This document shows, one piece after another, positions 33,795 to 47,664 of a stretch of DNA of 64,000 nt (positions within the stretch are counted from its first letter, which is position 1; each line of letters opens with the position of its first letter). A program made the position numbers and the translations under genes. This stretch comes from Brenneria roseae subsp. roseae (GTDB lineage Bacteria; Pseudomonadota; Gammaproteobacteria; Enterobacterales; Enterobacteriaceae), in contig NZ_KZ819030.1 of NCBI RefSeq assembly GCF_003115845.1, forward strand, positions 62,001 to 126,000. The letters run 5' to 3'. Below the pieces are notes generated by a model. That model saw only the letters and a program-made list of their open reading frames with translations, had not been told where the DNA came from and did no database searches.

Positions 33795-36700
33795 TTACTC
33801 CATTGACGGGGGAGCCAGCACTTCACGGTTACCGTTATGGCCCGGTGAGCTTACAATCCCTTGCGCCTCCATCTGTTCGACGATCCGTGCGGCACGGTTA
33901 TAACCTATGCGGAACTGTCGCTGTACACCGGAGATAGACGCTCTGCGTTTCTCAACCACAAACGCAACCGCCTGATCAAACAAGGGATCGAGTTCCTCAT
34001 CCCCATCCAGACCAAAGCCGCCGCCTTCACCCTCATCACCGCCGCTGACGATATTATCAATATATTGGGGCCGTCCGCGGGCTTTCCAATCCTGAACCAC
34101 CGCATGCACTTCCTGATCGCGGACAAAAGCACCGTGAACGCGTACGGGTATTGATGAGTTAGGCGCCATGTAAAGCATATCTCCCATCCCCAGCAAGGAT
34201 TCTGCGCCGCCCTGATCGAGAATGGTACGCGAGTCAATTTTACTTGATACGGTAAAGGCGATACGCGTCGGGATGTTGGCCTTGATAAGACCGGTAATGA
34301 CATCAACCGAAGGACGCTGTGTCGCCAGCACCAGATGAATACCGGCCGCGCGGGCTTTCTGCGCCAGTCTGGCAATCAATTCTTCAACTTTCTTGCCAAC
34401 CGCCATCATCAGGTCGGCGAACTCATCGACCATCACCACGATATACGGCAGTTTTTCCAGTACGGGCGGCGTCATATCCATGCTATCGCCAGGCTTCCAG
34501 AAAGGATCGGGGATCGGACGTCCCATCGCATCCGCTTCTTTAACCCGCTCGTTATAACCGGACAGGTTACGTACCCCCAGCGCCGACATCAGTTTGTAGC
34601 GACGTTCCATTTCCCCCACGCACCAACGCAATGCGTTAGCGGCGTCTTTCATATCCGTCACAACTTCCGTCAGCAAATGCGGGATGCCTTCGTAAACAGA
34701 AAGCTCCAGCATTTTCGGGTCGATCATAATAAAGCGCACATCTTCCGGCGTCGCTTTGTACAGCATACTGAGAATCATCGCGTTAACGCCGACCGACTTA
34801 CCGGAACCGGTCGTGCCGGCAACCAGCAAATGCGGCATTTTCGCGAGATCGGCCACCACCGGCTCCCCGGCAATATCCTTGCCCAACACGATCGTCAGCG
34901 GTGACGGATTATCACGGAAGCGGGCACAATCCAGGACTTCTCTCAGATAGACCGTTTGGCGATGCTGGTTCGGCAATTCCAGCCCTACAAAAGTTTTTCC
35001 TGGAATCACTTCGACAATACGCACCGCGACCACAGATAAGGAACGCGCCAGATCCCGGGACAAATTTGAGATTCGCGCCGCTTTCACGCCTGGCGCCAGA
35101 TCCAGTTCGTACCGGGTAATCACCGGCCCAGGATAATGATCGACAACATCTGCTTTTACCCGGAAATCCGCCAGCCGGGCCTCAATCAAGCGAGCGGTTT
35201 GCTCAAGCGCAAAATTGTCTACCGGCGCTTCGCTGGCTGGCGGAGGCGTCAATAAATCCAACGTCGGCAACGGTGTCGTCGGCTTTTGCAACGGTTGATC
35301 GTTACGCATCAGGAAAGGATGAATCAGGCTATCCATGATGGACTGGCGAGGCGTTTGTTCTTCCTGTGGCTCATCCGTAGCTGGATATGACTCCGCACTG
35401 CCGCCGGCTACAGCATTATCATCCTCGACGGATGGCTCACCCACATGCGGTTGGGCTGAAGGCGTGAATAACGGCTCGCTCGGCGTATCGTCAACCAGAT
35501 CCGCATACGGCGAGAATCCGAATTCACGACGCTCGGTCGATAACGCCGCCAGCACACGCTCATCCAATACCGGCCCTTGATGCTGAGCGGCATGCCCTTC
35601 ATCGATATCCTTGTTATCCGCCTCCTGCGCATAGGATGAACGTTCATCTACAGCATGCCCGTCTGCATGACCATAACGGCTCTGCTGCCGATCGGCGAAA
35701 TCTTTCGCCAATTGCGCCTGTAGCAAGGCGTCTTCATTATCTTCCCGCTGGGTATAATCTTCACCATAACGTTGACGCTGCTGTTCGATATATTGCTGCT
35801 GCAATGCCGCTTCCTGCTGAGCGATATCGTCCTGCTCATCCGCTCCCCCGCTGCCGGCCGGTGTAACGTCTTCCCATTCATGCTGGGGTTGAGCCTGCTT
35901 CGCCTGCTCTTCCGCCAATCGCTGTGACGGCAATTTGATGCCATAGGAGGCCAGTTCACGACGAGTCGGAATACGTACCGGATTTGGACGGGGCAGCTCC
36001 GGACCGGCGCCTTGTTTCACCTGCGGATTGTCATCATCGCCGCCCGTTGCGGTGAAAGCAGGCATAAAGGTATTGTTTGTCTTATATGCGGCGCTTCCTG
36101 CCGCCACAACGGCTTCGGCTTGCGCCAGGTTCGGCCTCTGTTCGACAGGCGGTATTGCCAGTGGCGAAGTGATCGGCGGTACATCCTTACTACCGTACGG
36201 CGCATACGCATCGGCACGGCCATGATGATCCTCCGCAGAAGAAGGCAATTCAAACGAATACAGCGGCGGGTTCATCGAAGGATCGGTGTCAATCTTTTGC
36301 GGTGACGCGAATTGCTGATCCGCGGGTTGCCCCGGCGTCATTGCCGCTGGCTCAACAGATGCCTGAGGCTCTGAAACCGGCGCATCAGCATTCAAATCCG
36401 CAGCGGCGATGTCGGACTCATTATTCTGCGTGGATGCAGCCGTCAGCGTGTCAGCAACAGAAGGGGCGGAGAAAAGCACATCATCATCGGACGGAGAATC
36501 AGCCTGTTCGACCGATTCTGTCTCTGGCGAAGATTCAAGCACATCATCGTCATCACGGCGCGAACGGTTAGACATAAAGGTCAAACATCCCAGCACGCCC
36601 GCCCCTATTTTTTCCGCAATCGTCAGCCATGACCAGCCGGTAAACAGCGTCAGCCCAGCGGCCCAGACGCACAAAAGAATCAAGGTCGCGCCCATACTGT

Positions 36701-37175
36701 TAAAACGGGGAACCATGGAGCTACTCAGCAAGCTTCCCAATACGCCGCCGGAAGCAAAATAGTAAAGATCGTCAACATTCAGCGCGGCCAAACCGCAAGA
36801 CGTAAGAATCAGCGCCAATGTACCAATCAGGCGCAGGGAAAAAGTGAAGTAATCGACGGAATTCTGGTTATCGCGCTGACGGAACGCCGCCCAGCACAGG
36901 CATAACATGATAGGCGGAATGGCATAAGCCAACACACCAAAAATAAAAAACAGGGTATCCGCCATCCAGGCACCCGCCACCCCGCCAAGATTGTGAATGG
37001 GCTCATGCCATGCAGTCTGTGACCAACTGGGATCGGAAGGGCTGAAGCTGAGTAATGCGACACCAAGATAAACGGCAAAAAGCGCCACTACGATTAAAAT
37101 CGCTTCAAGCAAACGTCGGGTACCGCTGAGTTTTTTCAGGGTAATATCTTTATCTTCTGTATATTCCTGGCTCAA
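33795..37175 (-). CDS. ftsK: DNA translocase FtsK
   Basis: FtsK couples septum formation to chromosome dimer resolution by pumping DNA and activating XerCD at dif. The 1126-residue protein has about four N-terminal membrane helices and a long Pro/Gln/acid-rich linker (about residues 200-620). The RecA-like motor has Walker [15 protein letters not shown] and Walker [17 protein letters not shown]-terminal winged-helix gamma domain ([27 protein letters not shown]) reads KOPS. It is shorter than E. coli FtsK (1329), the difference lying in the variable linker. It is downstream of lrp and upstream of lolA. Confidence 0.98.
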   Translation of the reverse strand: MSQEYTEDKDITLKKLSGTRRLLEAILIVVALFAVYLGVALLSFSPSDPSWSQTAWHEPIHNLGGVAGAWMADTLFFIFGVLAYAIPPIMLCLCWAAFRQRDNQNSVDYFTFSLRLIGTLALILTSCGLAALNVDDLYYFASGGVLGSLLSSSMVPRFNSMGATLILLCVWAAGLTLFTGWSWLTIAEKIGAGVLGCLTFMSNRSRRDDDDVLESSPETESVEQADSPSDDDVLFSAPSVADTLTAASTQNNESDIAAADLNADAPVSEPQASVEPAAMTPGQPADQQFASPQKIDTDPSMNPPLYSFELPSSAEDHHGRADAYAPYGSKDVPPITSPLAIPPVEQRPNLAQAEAVVAAGSAAYKTNNTFMPAFTATGGDDDNPQVKQGAGPELPRPNPVRIPTRRELASYGIKLPSQRLAEEQAKQAQPQHEWEDVTPAGSGGADEQDDIAQQEAALQQQYIEQQRQRYGEDYTQREDNEDALLQAQLAKDFADRQQSRYGHADGHAVDERSSYAQEADNKDIDEGHAAQHQGPVLDERVLAALSTERREFGFSPYADLVDDTPSEPLFTPSAQPHVGEPSVEDDNAVAGGSAESYPATDEPQEEQTPRQSIMDSLIHPFLMRNDQPLQKPTTPLPTLDLLTPPPASEAPVDNFALEQTARLIEARLADFRVKADVVDHYPGPVITRYELDLAPGVKAARISNLSRDLARSLSVVAVRIVEVIPGKTFVGLELPNQHRQTVYLREVLDCARFRDNPSPLTIVLGKDIAGEPVVADLAKMPHLLVAGTTGSGKSVGVNAMILSMLYKATPEDVRFIMIDPKMLELSVYEGIPHLLTEVVTDMKDAANALRWCVGEMERRYKLMSALGVRNLSGYNERVKEADAMGRPIPDPFWKPGDSMDMTPPVLEKLPYIVVMVDEFADLMMAVGKKVEELIARLAQKARAAGIHLVLATQRPSVDVITGLIKANIPTRIAFTVSSKIDSRTILDQGGAESLLGMGDMLYMAPNSSIPVRVHGAFVRDQEVHAVVQDWKARGRPQYIDNIVSGGDEGEGGGFGLDGDEELDPLFDQAVAFVVEKRRASISGVQRQFRIGYNRAARIVEQMEAQGIVSSPGHNGNREVLAPPSME

Positions 37176-37291
37176 GCGTCTCTCCAGGGGCCTGTAAAGG
37201 TTTATGACAAAGCGCCGAGAAAACCCCGGCGCTGGAACTGTATAAATTCACAGGAGTGTAGCTGAATTTATCGGGTTTTGCACCCATTGCA

Positions 37292-37786
37292 TTATCGTGT
37301 CTTAATGACCAACCGATTGCTCTGTTTAACTTCTTCCATCACCACATAGGTACGCGTATCGTTCACCCCCGGCAGGCGCAGCAGCGTCTCACCCAACAGT
37401 TTACGATAAGCGGACATATCCGGCACACGTGTTTTCAGCAGATAGTCAAAGTCGCCGGAAACCAGATGACACTCCTGAATTTCCTCCAGCCTTTGCACTG
37501 CTGAATTGAACTGTTCAAACACATCCGGCGCACCGCGGTTCAGCGTTATTTCAACGAACACCAGCAGCGAAGCATCCAGATAATGTGGATTCAGCAGCGC
37601 GGTATAGCCGTTAATAAACCCTTGTCTTTCCAGCCGGCGCACGCGCTCCAGGCAAGGCGTCGGCGACAATCCCACGCGTTTGGAAAGCTCGACATTGGAA
37701 ATGCGTCCATCTTTTTGTAATTCGTTCAGGATGTTACGATCAATACGATCGAGATCTTTTCCTGGTCGTTTTTTAGTGTCTACCAT
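37292..37786 (-). CDS. lrp: Leucine-responsive regulatory protein Lrp
   Basis: Lrp is the global feast/famine regulator of amino-acid metabolism and pili. The 164-residue protein has the N-terminal helix-turn-helix in LQKDGRISNVELSKRVGLSPTPCLERVRRLE and the C-terminal RAM effector domain with the conserved GDFDYLLK. Length and sequence match E. coli Lrp almost fully. It is divergent from trxB, as in E. coli. Confidence 0.98.
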   Translation of the reverse strand: MVDTKKRPGKDLDRIDRNILNELQKDGRISNVELSKRVGLSPTPCLERVRRLERQGFINGYTALLNPHYLDASLLVFVEITLNRGAPDVFEQFNSAVQRLEEIQECHLVSGDFDYLLKTRVPDMSAYRKLLGETLLRLPGVNDTRTYVVMEEVKQSNRLVIKTR

Positions 37787-39275
<1,489 letters not shown>

Positions 39276-39286
39276 TCCACTCCCCC

Positions 39287-39330
39287 TGCATCCGGGTCGC
39301 GCTTATCTTTCCCGGATGCATTATTCTTTT
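39287..39330 (+). terminator. trxB terminator
   Basis: TGCATCCGGG (39287-39296) pairs perfectly with CCCGGATGCA (39311-39320), and a T-rich tract follows within 10 bases. Confidence 0.7.
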
Positions 39331-39516
39331 TTCTCCGCCAATACGCAAAAATTGATCATTCCCCCCATTTCACTCGTCCTTTTGATTTGCAGCCCGTCGT
39401 TGTCGAGGTAACATGACCGCATTCTGAGTGTCAGTGGATGAATTTGTTAACTAACGGTTATGTAAACATTATTTTTCCATTACCACTATTTATGCAACAC
39501 GACGACCTGGTGCCTG

Positions 39517-41283
39517 ATGAAAAAAACCAGACAACAAGAACTGACCCATTGGCTTCGGCAACAAAGCAAACTGGCGCAGCGTTGGTTACGCTTTTCACTT
39601 TTACTCGGTTTTTTGAGTGGCGCATTAATCGTGGTGCAAGCATGGCTGCTGGCTACGTTGCTCCAGGCCTTGATTATTGAGCACACGCCTCGCGAATCAC
39701 TGCTTATTTATTTTTTACTACTCGGTGCAACCTTTTTACTACGCGCCCTCAACAACCTGTTGCGTGAACGCGTCGGTTTTATATGCGGACAAGCGGTACG
39801 ACAGCAAATCCGCAAGTTGGTGTTGGATAGATTGCAACAGTTAGGCCCCGCCTGGGTGCAGGGAAAGCCGGCGGGAAGCTGGGCCACCATGATTCTGGAA
39901 CAGGTGGAAGATATGCAGGATTACTATTCCCGTTATCTTCCACAAATGTATCTGGCCGCCTTGATTCCGGTGCTTATTCTGATCGCCATTTTCCCCATCA
40001 ACTGGGCCGCCGGCCTGATTTTGCTGCTCACCGCACCGTTGATTCCTTTATTTATGGCATTGGTGGGTATGGGCGCGGCCGATGCCAACCGACGTAATTT
40101 CCAGGCTCTGGCTCGGTTGAGCGGTCATTTCCTTGACCGTTTGCGTGGGTTGGAAACGCTGCGGTTGTTTAATCGTGGTCGTGCAGAAACCGATCACATC
40201 AGTAAAGCCTCTGAAGAATTTCGCAGCCGGACGATGGAAGTCCTGCGCATGGCCTTTCTTTCATCGGGCGTGCTGGAATTTTTTGCCTCTATTTCCATTG
40301 CGGTGGTAGCCGTTTATTTTGGTTTCTCTTATCTGGGAGAGCTGAATTTTGGTCACTACGGAGCCGGAGTCACGCTCTTTGCCGGATTTTTAGTGCTGAT
40401 TCTGGCGCCGGAGTTTTTCCAGCCATTACGCGATCTGGGTACGTACTATCACGCGAAAGCGCAAGCGGTGGGCGCGGCGGAATCACTGGTAACCTTTCTG
40501 GCGACGGAAGGAGAAACAGTCGGCTTTGGCGAACAGGAATTCCATAGTCATGGCCCAGTTGAAATTCGCGCTACCGATCTGGTGGTGCTGGCGTCAACCG
40601 GCACGCCATTGACTCAACCGCTGACATTTACGGTAAATGCGGGGAAACGTATTGCGTTGGTCGGTATCAGCGGTGCGGGGAAAAGCTCTCTTTTAAATGT
40701 ATTACTGGGGTTTCTGCCCTATCGCGGCTCGCTCACCGTTAACGGCACAGAATTGAATACCCTGTCTCCGGACTCATGGCGTAAACAGTTAAGCTGGGTC
40801 GGACAAAATCCTCATCTGCCTGAGCAGACGCTACGTGCGAATATTCTGCTGGGTAAACCGCAGGCAACCGATGAAGCGCTACAGCAGGCGATTGAACGTG
40901 CCTATGTGCACGAATTCCTCCCCCAGTTGCCGCAAGGATTGGAAACCGCAATTGGCGATGGCGCCGCCCGGCTTTCGGTCGGTCAGGCACAGCGTATCGC
41001 CGTTGCTCGTGCGCTGCTCAAACCATGCGCCCTGCTGCTGCTTGATGAACCCAGCGCCAGTCTGGACGCCCACAGCGAACGGCGCGTGATGGGCGCCTTA
41101 AACGAGGCTTCACGCCACCAGACAACGCTGTTGGTGACCCATCAGTTGCATGACACCATCGATTACGATGCCGTCTGGGTCATGGATGACGGCCGTCTGA
41201 TTCAGCAGGGAGATTATCTGTCACTCAGTACACAATCCGGCGCCTTTGCCGATCTGATGGCGCAACGACAGGGAGAGCTATGA
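39517..41283 (+). CDS. cydD: Heterodimeric ABC exporter subunit CydD
   Basis: CydDC exports cysteine and glutathione to the periplasm and is needed for cytochrome bd assembly. The 588-residue subunit has six membrane helices followed by a nucleotide-binding domain. That domain has Walker [13 protein letters not shown], signature LSVGQAQRIAVARALL and Walker B CALLLLDEPSASLD. cydC begins one base after its stop, so the two are translationally coupled. Confidence 0.98.
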   Translation: MKKTRQQELTHWLRQQSKLAQRWLRFSLLLGFLSGALIVVQAWLLATLLQALIIEHTPRESLLIYFLLLGATFLLRALNNLLRERVGFICGQAVRQQIRKLVLDRLQQLGPAWVQGKPAGSWATMILEQVEDMQDYYSRYLPQMYLAALIPVLILIAIFPINWAAGLILLLTAPLIPLFMALVGMGAADANRRNFQALARLSGHFLDRLRGLETLRLFNRGRAETDHISKASEEFRSRTMEVLRMAFLSSGVLEFFASISIAVVAVYFGFSYLGELNFGHYGAGVTLFAGFLVLILAPEFFQPLRDLGTYYHAKAQAVGAAESLVTFLATEGETVGFGEQEFHSHGPVEIRATDLVVLASTGTPLTQPLTFTVNAGKRIALVGISGAGKSSLLNVLLGFLPYRGSLTVNGTELNTLSPDSWRKQLSWVGQNPHLPEQTLRANILLGKPQATDEALQQAIERAYVHEFLPQLPQGLETAIGDGAARLSVGQAQRIAVARALLKPCALLLLDEPSASLDAHSERRVMGALNEASRHQTTLLVTHQLHDTIDYDAVWVMDDGRLIQQGDYLSLSTQSGAFADLMAQRQGEL

Positions 41284-41284
41284 T

Positions 41285-43051
41285 ATGTCCCGTACCTCGA
41301 TACCGCGAACCACAAGACAGGTTTTAAAACCCTTTCTTACGCTCTACCGTCGACACATCTGGCGATTAAGCCTGGGTATTATTTTGGCCATCGTCACCCT
41401 GCTGGCGAGCATCGGTCTGCTCGCCCTATCCGGCTGGTTTTTGGCCGGTGCCGCTTTGGCAGGCGTTGCCGGGCTTTATACGTTCAATTATATGCTGCCG
41501 GCGGCTGGCGTCAGAGGCGCGGCGATTACCCGAACGGCGGGACGCTACGCCGAAAGGCTGGTCAGTCACGATGCGACCTTTCGCGTATTACAGCACCTGC
41601 GCGTCTTTACTTTTTCTCGCATCCTGCCGCTGTCTCCAGGCGGGATCGCTCAATTCCGTCAGGCTGAATTGTTGAATCGGCTGGTTGCCGATGTCGACAC
41701 GCTTGATCATTTATACCTGCGCGTCATTTCGCCGCTGGTCAGCGCATTGCTGGTCATTCTCATCGTTACCTACGGACTCAGCTGGCTGGACGTTTCGCTG
41801 GCGTTGACGCTATGCGCCATTACGCTGGCGCTGCTGCTGATTCTGCCCGTGGCGTTTTATCAGGCAGGCAAAACCATCGGACAGGATTTAACAACCCTGC
41901 GGGCGCAATATCGTATTCAATTGACGACCTGGTTACAGGGTCAGGCTGAACTGACGGTATTTGGCGCCTTATCCCTCTTCCGCCAGCAGTTGGCACGATT
42001 AGAAAGCCAATGGTTACGACGTCAGCAGCAGCAGACCAATTTAGCAGGGCTGTCGCAGGCACTTATGATTCTGTGCAGCGGATTGACCGTGACGCTTATT
42101 CTCTGGCTTGCGGCTGCCGGCGTGGGTGGCGATACCCAGCCCGGCGCGCTGATCGCGCTGTTTGTTTTTGCCTCGCTGGCCGTTTTTGAAGCGTTAGCCC
42201 CGGTTGCAGGCGCTTTTCAGCATATGGGACAGGTTATCGCCTCCGCCACCCGCGTCGATCACATCATTCGTCAGACGCCGATGGTGACATTCCCACCGCA
42301 GGGGCCGCCAACCGTTGCCGCGGCGTCCCTTGTTTTACATAACGTCGGCTTTACCTACCCTGGGCAGCCATTGCCTGCCTTACAGGGGATCTCACTGACT
42401 ATACGCGCAGGCGAACACATTGCCCTGCTTGGCCGTACCGGATGCGGTAAATCCACTCTGCTACAACTCCTCACCCGAGCGTGGGACGGTGGACAGGGTG
42501 AAATAGCATTGAACGGTCAGCCTCTTTCTTCCTGGGCGGAAGATGAACTACGCGCCATGATGAGCGTCGTCCCCCAACGTGTCCATATTTTCAGCGCCAC
42601 GCTGCGCGACAATCTGTTACTTGCCGCGCCAGATGCGAATGACGAACGGCTTGCTGCCGTGTTACAGCAGATCGGCCTGGATAAGCTGCTGGAAAACGAA
42701 GGGCTGAATAGTTGGTATGGCGAAGGCGGGCGTCAGCTTTCCGGCGGAGAACAGCGCCGTATCGGACTCGCACGAGCGTTGTTGCACTCCGCGCCGTTGG
42801 TGCTTCTGGATGAACCGACGGAAGGTCTGGATGCCGAAACTGAACGGCGTATTTTGCGGTTACTGCGTCAGCATTGTGCCGGGAAAACGCTAATTGTGAT
42901 TACCCATCGCCTGTATGAACTCGAATCCATGGATCGCATCTGCGTAATGGATGGCGGGCAAATCATTGAAGAAGGCAGTCATCGAACGCTGATGGAGCAG
43001 CAAGGCCGTTACTGGCAATTTCGTCAGAACGTCAATGCGCACCAGGCTTAG
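41285..43051 (+). CDS. cydC: Heterodimeric ABC exporter subunit CydC
   Basis: CydC is the partner of CydD, also 588 residues, with six membrane helices. Its nucleotide-binding domain has Walker [13 protein letters not shown], signature [16 protein letters not shown] and Walker [13 protein letters not shown]. aat follows 35 bases downstream and is probably in the same transcript, as in E. coli trxB-cydDC-aat. Confidence 0.98.
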   Translation: MSRTSIPRTTRQVLKPFLTLYRRHIWRLSLGIILAIVTLLASIGLLALSGWFLAGAALAGVAGLYTFNYMLPAAGVRGAAITRTAGRYAERLVSHDATFRVLQHLRVFTFSRILPLSPGGIAQFRQAELLNRLVADVDTLDHLYLRVISPLVSALLVILIVTYGLSWLDVSLALTLCAITLALLLILPVAFYQAGKTIGQDLTTLRAQYRIQLTTWLQGQAELTVFGALSLFRQQLARLESQWLRRQQQQTNLAGLSQALMILCSGLTVTLILWLAAAGVGGDTQPGALIALFVFASLAVFEALAPVAGAFQHMGQVIASATRVDHIIRQTPMVTFPPQGPPTVAAASLVLHNVGFTYPGQPLPALQGISLTIRAGEHIALLGRTGCGKSTLLQLLTRAWDGGQGEIALNGQPLSSWAEDELRAMMSVVPQRVHIFSATLRDNLLLAAPDANDERLAAVLQQIGLDKLLENEGLNSWYGEGGRQLSGGEQRRIGLARALLHSAPLVLLDEPTEGLDAETERRILRLLRQHCAGKTLIVITHRLYELESMDRICVMDGGQIIEEGSHRTLMEQQGRYWQFRQNVNAHQA

Positions 43052-43086
43052 CAAGACGCCACTTTTTATCTTATACCCGGAATATT

Positions 43087-43791
43087 ATGCGACTGTATCA
43101 GCTTTCTCCCGACTCGCTTTACTTTCCCGACCCGTCTAACGCCCTGGATGAACCTAACGGGCTATTGGCTTTTGGCGGCGATCTGTCTCCGGAGCGGCTA
43201 AAGAGGGCTTATCGGCAAGGTATTTTTCCCTGGTACTCCCCCGGCGAGCCTATTTTATGGTGGTCCCCAAACCCTCGCGCCGTTTTATTTCCCAATGGAT
43301 TCCATATCAGCCGCAGTATGAAGAAATTTCTGCGTAATCATGATGTTAAGATCACCATAAATCATGCATTTAATGAAGTTATTACTGCATGCGCCAACGA
43401 ACATGCGGGTGGAACCTGGATCACAACGGAAATTATCTCGGCTTATCGCGAACTTCATCAGTCTGGACAAGCACATTCCATCGAAGTGTGGCAGAATAGC
43501 GCACTTGTTGGTGGGCTATACGGTATTGCGCAAGGCAGTTTATTTTGCGGCGAGTCGATGTTCAGTCGGACAGATAACGCCTCCAAGTATGCTTTGCTGA
43601 CATTTCAGCAACATTTTATTCATCATGGCGGCTCGCTGATTGATTGTCAGGTACTGAATTCACATACTGCCTCGCTGGGCGTTTGTGAAATACCCCGCGA
43701 ACGCTTTTTGCAATTTCTTTTTCAACTGCGGGATACCCCTGTAGATGACCGTTGTTGGTTGCCACAAACGCTGGCTGAACCGACACCGTAG
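43087..43791 (+). CDS. aat: Leucyl/phenylalanyl-tRNA-protein transferase
   Basis: Aat attaches Leu or Phe to proteins with N-terminal Arg or Lys, making them ClpS/ClpAP substrates. The 234-residue protein begins [20 protein letters not shown] and shows the family blocks [27 protein letters not shown] and [17 protein letters not shown]. It lies close to clpS and clpA, the machinery that degrades its products. Confidence 0.98.
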   Translation: MRLYQLSPDSLYFPDPSNALDEPNGLLAFGGDLSPERLKRAYRQGIFPWYSPGEPILWWSPNPRAVLFPNGFHISRSMKKFLRNHDVKITINHAFNEVITACANEHAGGTWITTEIISAYRELHQSGQAHSIEVWQNSALVGGLYGIAQGSLFCGESMFSRTDNASKYALLTFQQHFIHHGGSLIDCQVLNSHTASLGVCEIPRERFLQFLFQLRDTPVDDRCWLPQTLAEPTP

Positions 43792-43889
43792 GATTGATGC
43801 GTCGTTCGTAAATAATACTCAGTTTATGAACGCTTCTTTACATAATGTGGGTTTTTCGGCATTATCTTGCCGGTTAAAAACAAAGGTAG

Positions 43890-44126
<237 letters not shown>

Positions 44127-44419
44127 CCGGTTCGCCCATCGCTGACGTACAGCGATCTCCGAGGATGTTCCATCTCCGCAGCCCTTTCCGTTATCGGCAA
44201 GGGTTGTTGCGTTTGTGGGCGACTTATTAATAAAAATCGGGAATAAAACCAACCGGGCTTATACCTTGATATTGTCACCGATTCATTCATCGCCATATAA
44301 AAAAACGCCCTAGCGACGGCCCGCAGGGTGGCGGGCAGAACCGCCCGCCATAAAAAAGGTGACGCGTCAGCATCACCTTTTTAAGTACGACGGATGGTGT
44401 CAGCTCACACCATTATGGA
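44127..44419. other. infA-clpA interval without the expected tRNA-Ser
   Basis: These 293 bases hold two hairpins: TGGCGGGC/GCCCGCCA at 44329-44350 and the clpA terminator at 44353-44382. I looked for a tRNA T-arm (GGTTCGAATCC-like) and CCA end on both strands and found none. Confidence 0.65.
44353..44382 (-). terminator. clpA terminator
   Basis: AAAAAGGTGA (44353-44362) pairs perfectly with TCACCTTTTT (44373-44382). On the minus strand it follows the clpA stop and ends in T. Confidence 0.85.
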
Positions 44420-46699
44420 TTAATGAACCGCTCCTTCGTCCGCTTTACGTTTCTGCGCACTCAGGAAACCATAAGTTAACTGCTGAGTCGCCTTATCCAG
44501 TTCTACCTTGACGGAACCGCCGTCAACTAATGAACCAAACAGCAGTTCGTTGGCCAACGGTTTTTTCAGGTTTTCCTGCATAACGCGAGCCATCGGACGA
44601 GCCCCCATGGCTTTGTCGTAGCCTTTCTCCGCCAGCCAGTCGCGAGCTTCATCACTGACTTCCAGTGAAACGCCCTTCGCATCCAACTGTGCCTGTAACT
44701 CAACAATGAATTTATCCACCACCTGCTGAATAACTTCAGGAGACAGATGGTTGAACCAGATAATGCCATCAAGACGGTTACGGAATTCCGGCGTAAACAC
44801 TTTCTTGATCTCTTCCATCGCATCGCTGCTGTTATCCTGATGGATAATCCCGATGGATTTACGCTGAGTTTCCCGTACGCCGGCATTGGTGGTCATCACC
44901 ACGATAACATTGCGGAAGTCGGCCTTGCGTCCGTTATTGTCCGTCAACGTGCCGTTATCCATCACCTGCAACAACAGATTAAACACGTCTGGATGCGCTT
45001 TTTCGATTTCATCAAGCAGCAGCACCGAATGCGGATGTTTAATCACCGCGTCCGTCAGCAGACCGCCCTGATCGTAACCAACGTATCCCGGAGGCGCGCC
45101 AATCAGACGGCTGACGGTGTGGCGTTCCATATATTCAGACATGTCAAAACGCAGCAGTTCAATATCCAACGCTTTGGCCAACTGCAAGGTCACTTCCGTT
45201 TTACCCACGCCTGTCGGCCCGGCAAACAGGAAAGAACCAACCGGTTTACGCTCATGCCCCAATCCTGCCCGGCTCATCTTGATGGATTCAGACAGCGCTT
45301 CAATGGCTTTATCCTGGCCGAATACCAGCATTTTCAGGCGATCGCTCAGATTTTTCAGCACATCGCGATCGCTGGCGGATACGGTTTTTTCCGGAATACG
45401 GGCAATACGCGCGACCACAGATTCGATATCCGCCACATTGACCGTTTTCTTGCGTTTGCTGATCGGCATCAGGCGACTGCGGGCCCCCGCTTCGTCGATG
45501 ACATCAATCGCCTTGTCGGGCAAATGACGATCGTTGATGTATTTCACCGCCAGTTCGACTGCCGCGCGCACCGCTTTCGCCGTGTAACGCACGTCGTGGT
45601 GAGCTTCATATTTCGGTTTCAGCCCGTTAATAATCTGTACGGTTTCTTCCACGCTGGGTTCAGTGATATCAATTTTCTGGAAACGCCGCGCCAGCGCTCT
45701 GTCCTTTTCAAAAATATTGCTGAATTCCTGATAGGTCGTAGAACCGATAACCCGAATCTTACCGCTGGAGAGCAGTGGTTTTATCAGGTTTGCCGCATCG
45801 ACCTGACCACCCGACGCCGCGCCTGCGCCGATGATGGTATGGATTTCGTCAATAAACAGAATACTGCTTTGATCCTGTTCCAGCTGTTTCAGCAACGCTT
45901 TGAAACGTTTTTCAAAATCACCGCGGTATTTCGTCCCTGCCAGCAGAGAACCAATGTCGAGAGAATAAAGCGTGGCATCGGCCATGACTTCAGGGACATC
46001 GCCCTGCACGATCCGCCATGCCAGACCTTCCGCAATCGCCGTTTTCCCCACGCCGGATTCGCCCACCAACAGCGGGTTATTCTTGCGGCGGCGGCAAAGC
46101 ACCTGAATGGTTCTCTCCAGTTCCCGTTCCCGGCCAATAAGGGGATCGATACCGCCAACGCGGGCAAGCTGATTCAGATTGGTGGTGAAGTTTTCCATAC
46201 GGTCTTCCCCTCCGGCCTGTTCTTCATTGACAGGGTTTTCCGGGGTAGGTGCCTGCCCGGATTCTTCTTTACGCGTCCCGTGTGAAATAAAGTTCACTAC
46301 GTCGAGACGGCTGACATCATGTTTGCGCAACAGATAGGCGGCCTGCGACTCCTGCTCGCTGAAAATGGCAACCAGCACATTCGCCCCGGACACTTCACTG
46401 CGCCCTGATGATTGGACGTGGAAGACCGCGCGCTGCAACACACGTTGGAAGCTGAGCGTCGGTTGCGTTTCACGCTCTTCGTCGCTCTGCGGTAATGTAG
46501 GCGTGGTCTGTTCGATAAACGCTTCAAGCTCCTGGCGCAAGGCGGCCAGATCTACCGTACAGGCTTCCAATGCTTCACGCGCGGCCGGATTACTGAGCAG
46601 AGCCAATAGCAAATGCTCCACGGTCATAAACTCATGTCGGTGCTCACGCGCTCTGGCGAAAGCCATATTGAGACTGAGCTCCAGTTCTTGATTGAGCAT
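44420..46699 (-). CDS. clpA: ATP-dependent Clp protease ATP-binding subunit ClpA
   Basis: ClpA is the hexameric AAA+ unfoldase that feeds ClpP. From [20 protein letters not shown] it has 759 residues (E. coli 758): an N-domain that binds ClpS, and two AAA modules with Walker [10 protein letters not shown] and GPTGVGKTE and Walker [10 protein letters not shown] and [12 protein letters not shown]. The ClpP-docking loop reads SIGIIHQ, so the usual IGL tripeptide is IGI. GGGAGG lies 5 bases before the chosen ATG; an upstream GTG would add five residues. It is downstream of clpS on the same strand, about 29 bases away. Confidence 0.98.
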   Translation of the reverse strand: MLNQELELSLNMAFARAREHRHEFMTVEHLLLALLSNPAAREALEACTVDLAALRQELEAFIEQTTPTLPQSDEERETQPTLSFQRVLQRAVFHVQSSGRSEVSGANVLVAIFSEQESQAAYLLRKHDVSRLDVVNFISHGTRKEESGQAPTPENPVNEEQAGGEDRMENFTTNLNQLARVGGIDPLIGRERELERTIQVLCRRRKNNPLLVGESGVGKTAIAEGLAWRIVQGDVPEVMADATLYSLDIGSLLAGTKYRGDFEKRFKALLKQLEQDQSSILFIDEIHTIIGAGAASGGQVDAANLIKPLLSSGKIRVIGSTTYQEFSNIFEKDRALARRFQKIDITEPSVEETVQIINGLKPKYEAHHDVRYTAKAVRAAVELAVKYINDRHLPDKAIDVIDEAGARSRLMPISKRKKTVNVADIESVVARIARIPEKTVSASDRDVLKNLSDRLKMLVFGQDKAIEALSESIKMSRAGLGHERKPVGSFLFAGPTGVGKTEVTLQLAKALDIELLRFDMSEYMERHTVSRLIGAPPGYVGYDQGGLLTDAVIKHPHSVLLLDEIEKAHPDVFNLLLQVMDNGTLTDNNGRKADFRNVIVVMTTNAGVRETQRKSIGIIHQDNSSDAMEEIKKVFTPEFRNRLDGIIWFNHLSPEVIQQVVDKFIVELQAQLDAKGVSLEVSDEARDWLAEKGYDKAMGARPMARVMQENLKKPLANELLFGSLVDGGSVKVELDKATQQLTYGFLSAQKRKADEGAVH

Positions 46700-46728
46700 A
46701 GGCACCTCCCCCAATAAATTGCCTGACT

Positions 46729-47049
46729 TCAGGCTTTTTCCAGCGTACAGAGCAACGGGTGCTCATTTTCTCTGGCATAACGATTTACTTGTACAACTTT
46801 AGTCTCGGCCACTTCAGCGCTGAATACACCACAAATCGCCTTTCCCTGATAATGAACAGTCAGCATCAGTTGCGTTGCACGTTCAATATCATAAGAAAAG
46901 AACTTTTGCAGAACGTCAATAACAAATTCCATCGGTGTATAATCATCGTTGTTTAACAGCACTTTATACATCGATGGAGGCTGTAGTTTTTCTTTGTGTT
47001 GGTCGGCAGTCTGCTGTTCCGACTGTGACCACGTTCCGTTGTTTCCCAT
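46729..47049 (-). CDS. clpS: ATP-dependent Clp protease adaptor ClpS
   Basis: ClpS is the N-recognin that delivers N-end-rule substrates to ClpAP. The 106-residue protein has a flexible N-terminal tail, then the core [20 protein letters not shown] with the [10 protein letters not shown] substrate-pocket motif. A late [16 protein letters not shown] completes it. It is upstream of clpA and divergent from cspD, as in E. coli. Confidence 0.98.
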   Translation of the reverse strand: MGNNGTWSQSEQQTADQHKEKLQPPSMYKVLLNNDDYTPMEFVIDVLQKFFSYDIERATQLMLTVHYQGKAICGVFSAEVAETKVVQVNRYARENEHPLLCTLEKA

Positions 47050-47392
47050 TCTCTGCCCAATGTCATCTCAATATCATTACCCTGTATTTACAGTAGCACG
47101 TATGGTTTTTATTTTTCCATCCAGGTAATGAAATGGTGGTCGGAAAGCCAAAATTCAATCTCTGTTATCTCGCGAATTTTCTGCGCCCCCTTGAACCATC
47201 GCCACCAATAGCGTTACCTGCATCAAACTTTGAAAAACTCCCCCCGCCCCTCAAATGCGGATCGCTTGACGCCGGGATCGATTTCACTAAAGTGTACTGT
47301 TGAATTGACGAGGTTTTAATCAATTCGTATTCACTTTAACCAAATAACCTCACCTTACTTATAAAGAACACTCTTGCGAAGGATGTCGATGC
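47050..47392. promoter_or_regulatory. clpS-cspD divergent interval
   Basis: These 343 bases have no convincing gene and must hold the divergent clpS and cspD promoters. An AT-rich stretch (about 47290-47365) precedes cspD. I could not fix promoter elements with confidence. Confidence 0.5.
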
Positions 47393-47614
47393 ATGGAGAC
47401 AGGTACTGTTAAATGGTTCAATAATGCCAAAGGTTTTGGCTTTATCTGTCCTGAAGGCGGCGGCGAAGATATTTTCGCTCACTACTCAACTATTCAAATG
47501 GACGGATATCGAACGCTAAAAGCCGGGCAGGTTGTCAGATTTGATGTTCACCAAGGACCAAAAGGTAATCATGCCAGTCTGATTGTACCCCTGGTGAGCG
47601 AAGCTGTTTCCTGA
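47393..47614 (+). CDS. cspD: Cold-shock-like protein CspD
   Basis: CspD is a single-stranded nucleic-acid-binding protein that inhibits replication in stationary phase. The 73-residue cold-shock fold has the RNP motifs KGFGFI and DIFAHYSTI. The tail GPKGNHASLIVP identifies CspD rather than CspA-type paralogues. E. coli macAB and ybjX, which lie beyond cspD there, are missing here. Confidence 0.97.
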   Translation: METGTVKWFNNAKGFGFICPEGGGEDIFAHYSTIQMDGYRTLKAGQVVRFDVHQGPKGNHASLIVPLVSEAVS

Positions 47615-47664
47615 CCCTCACCGTCTTACCCCTCAACAAATAGTGGACATTAGCCGGGTAAGAC

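Noticed and set aside
44747-46285. 512-codon plus-strand open frame over clpA
   Set aside because: It is antisense to a fully conserved ClpA; the product has no recognisable domain and is a codon-bias artefact.
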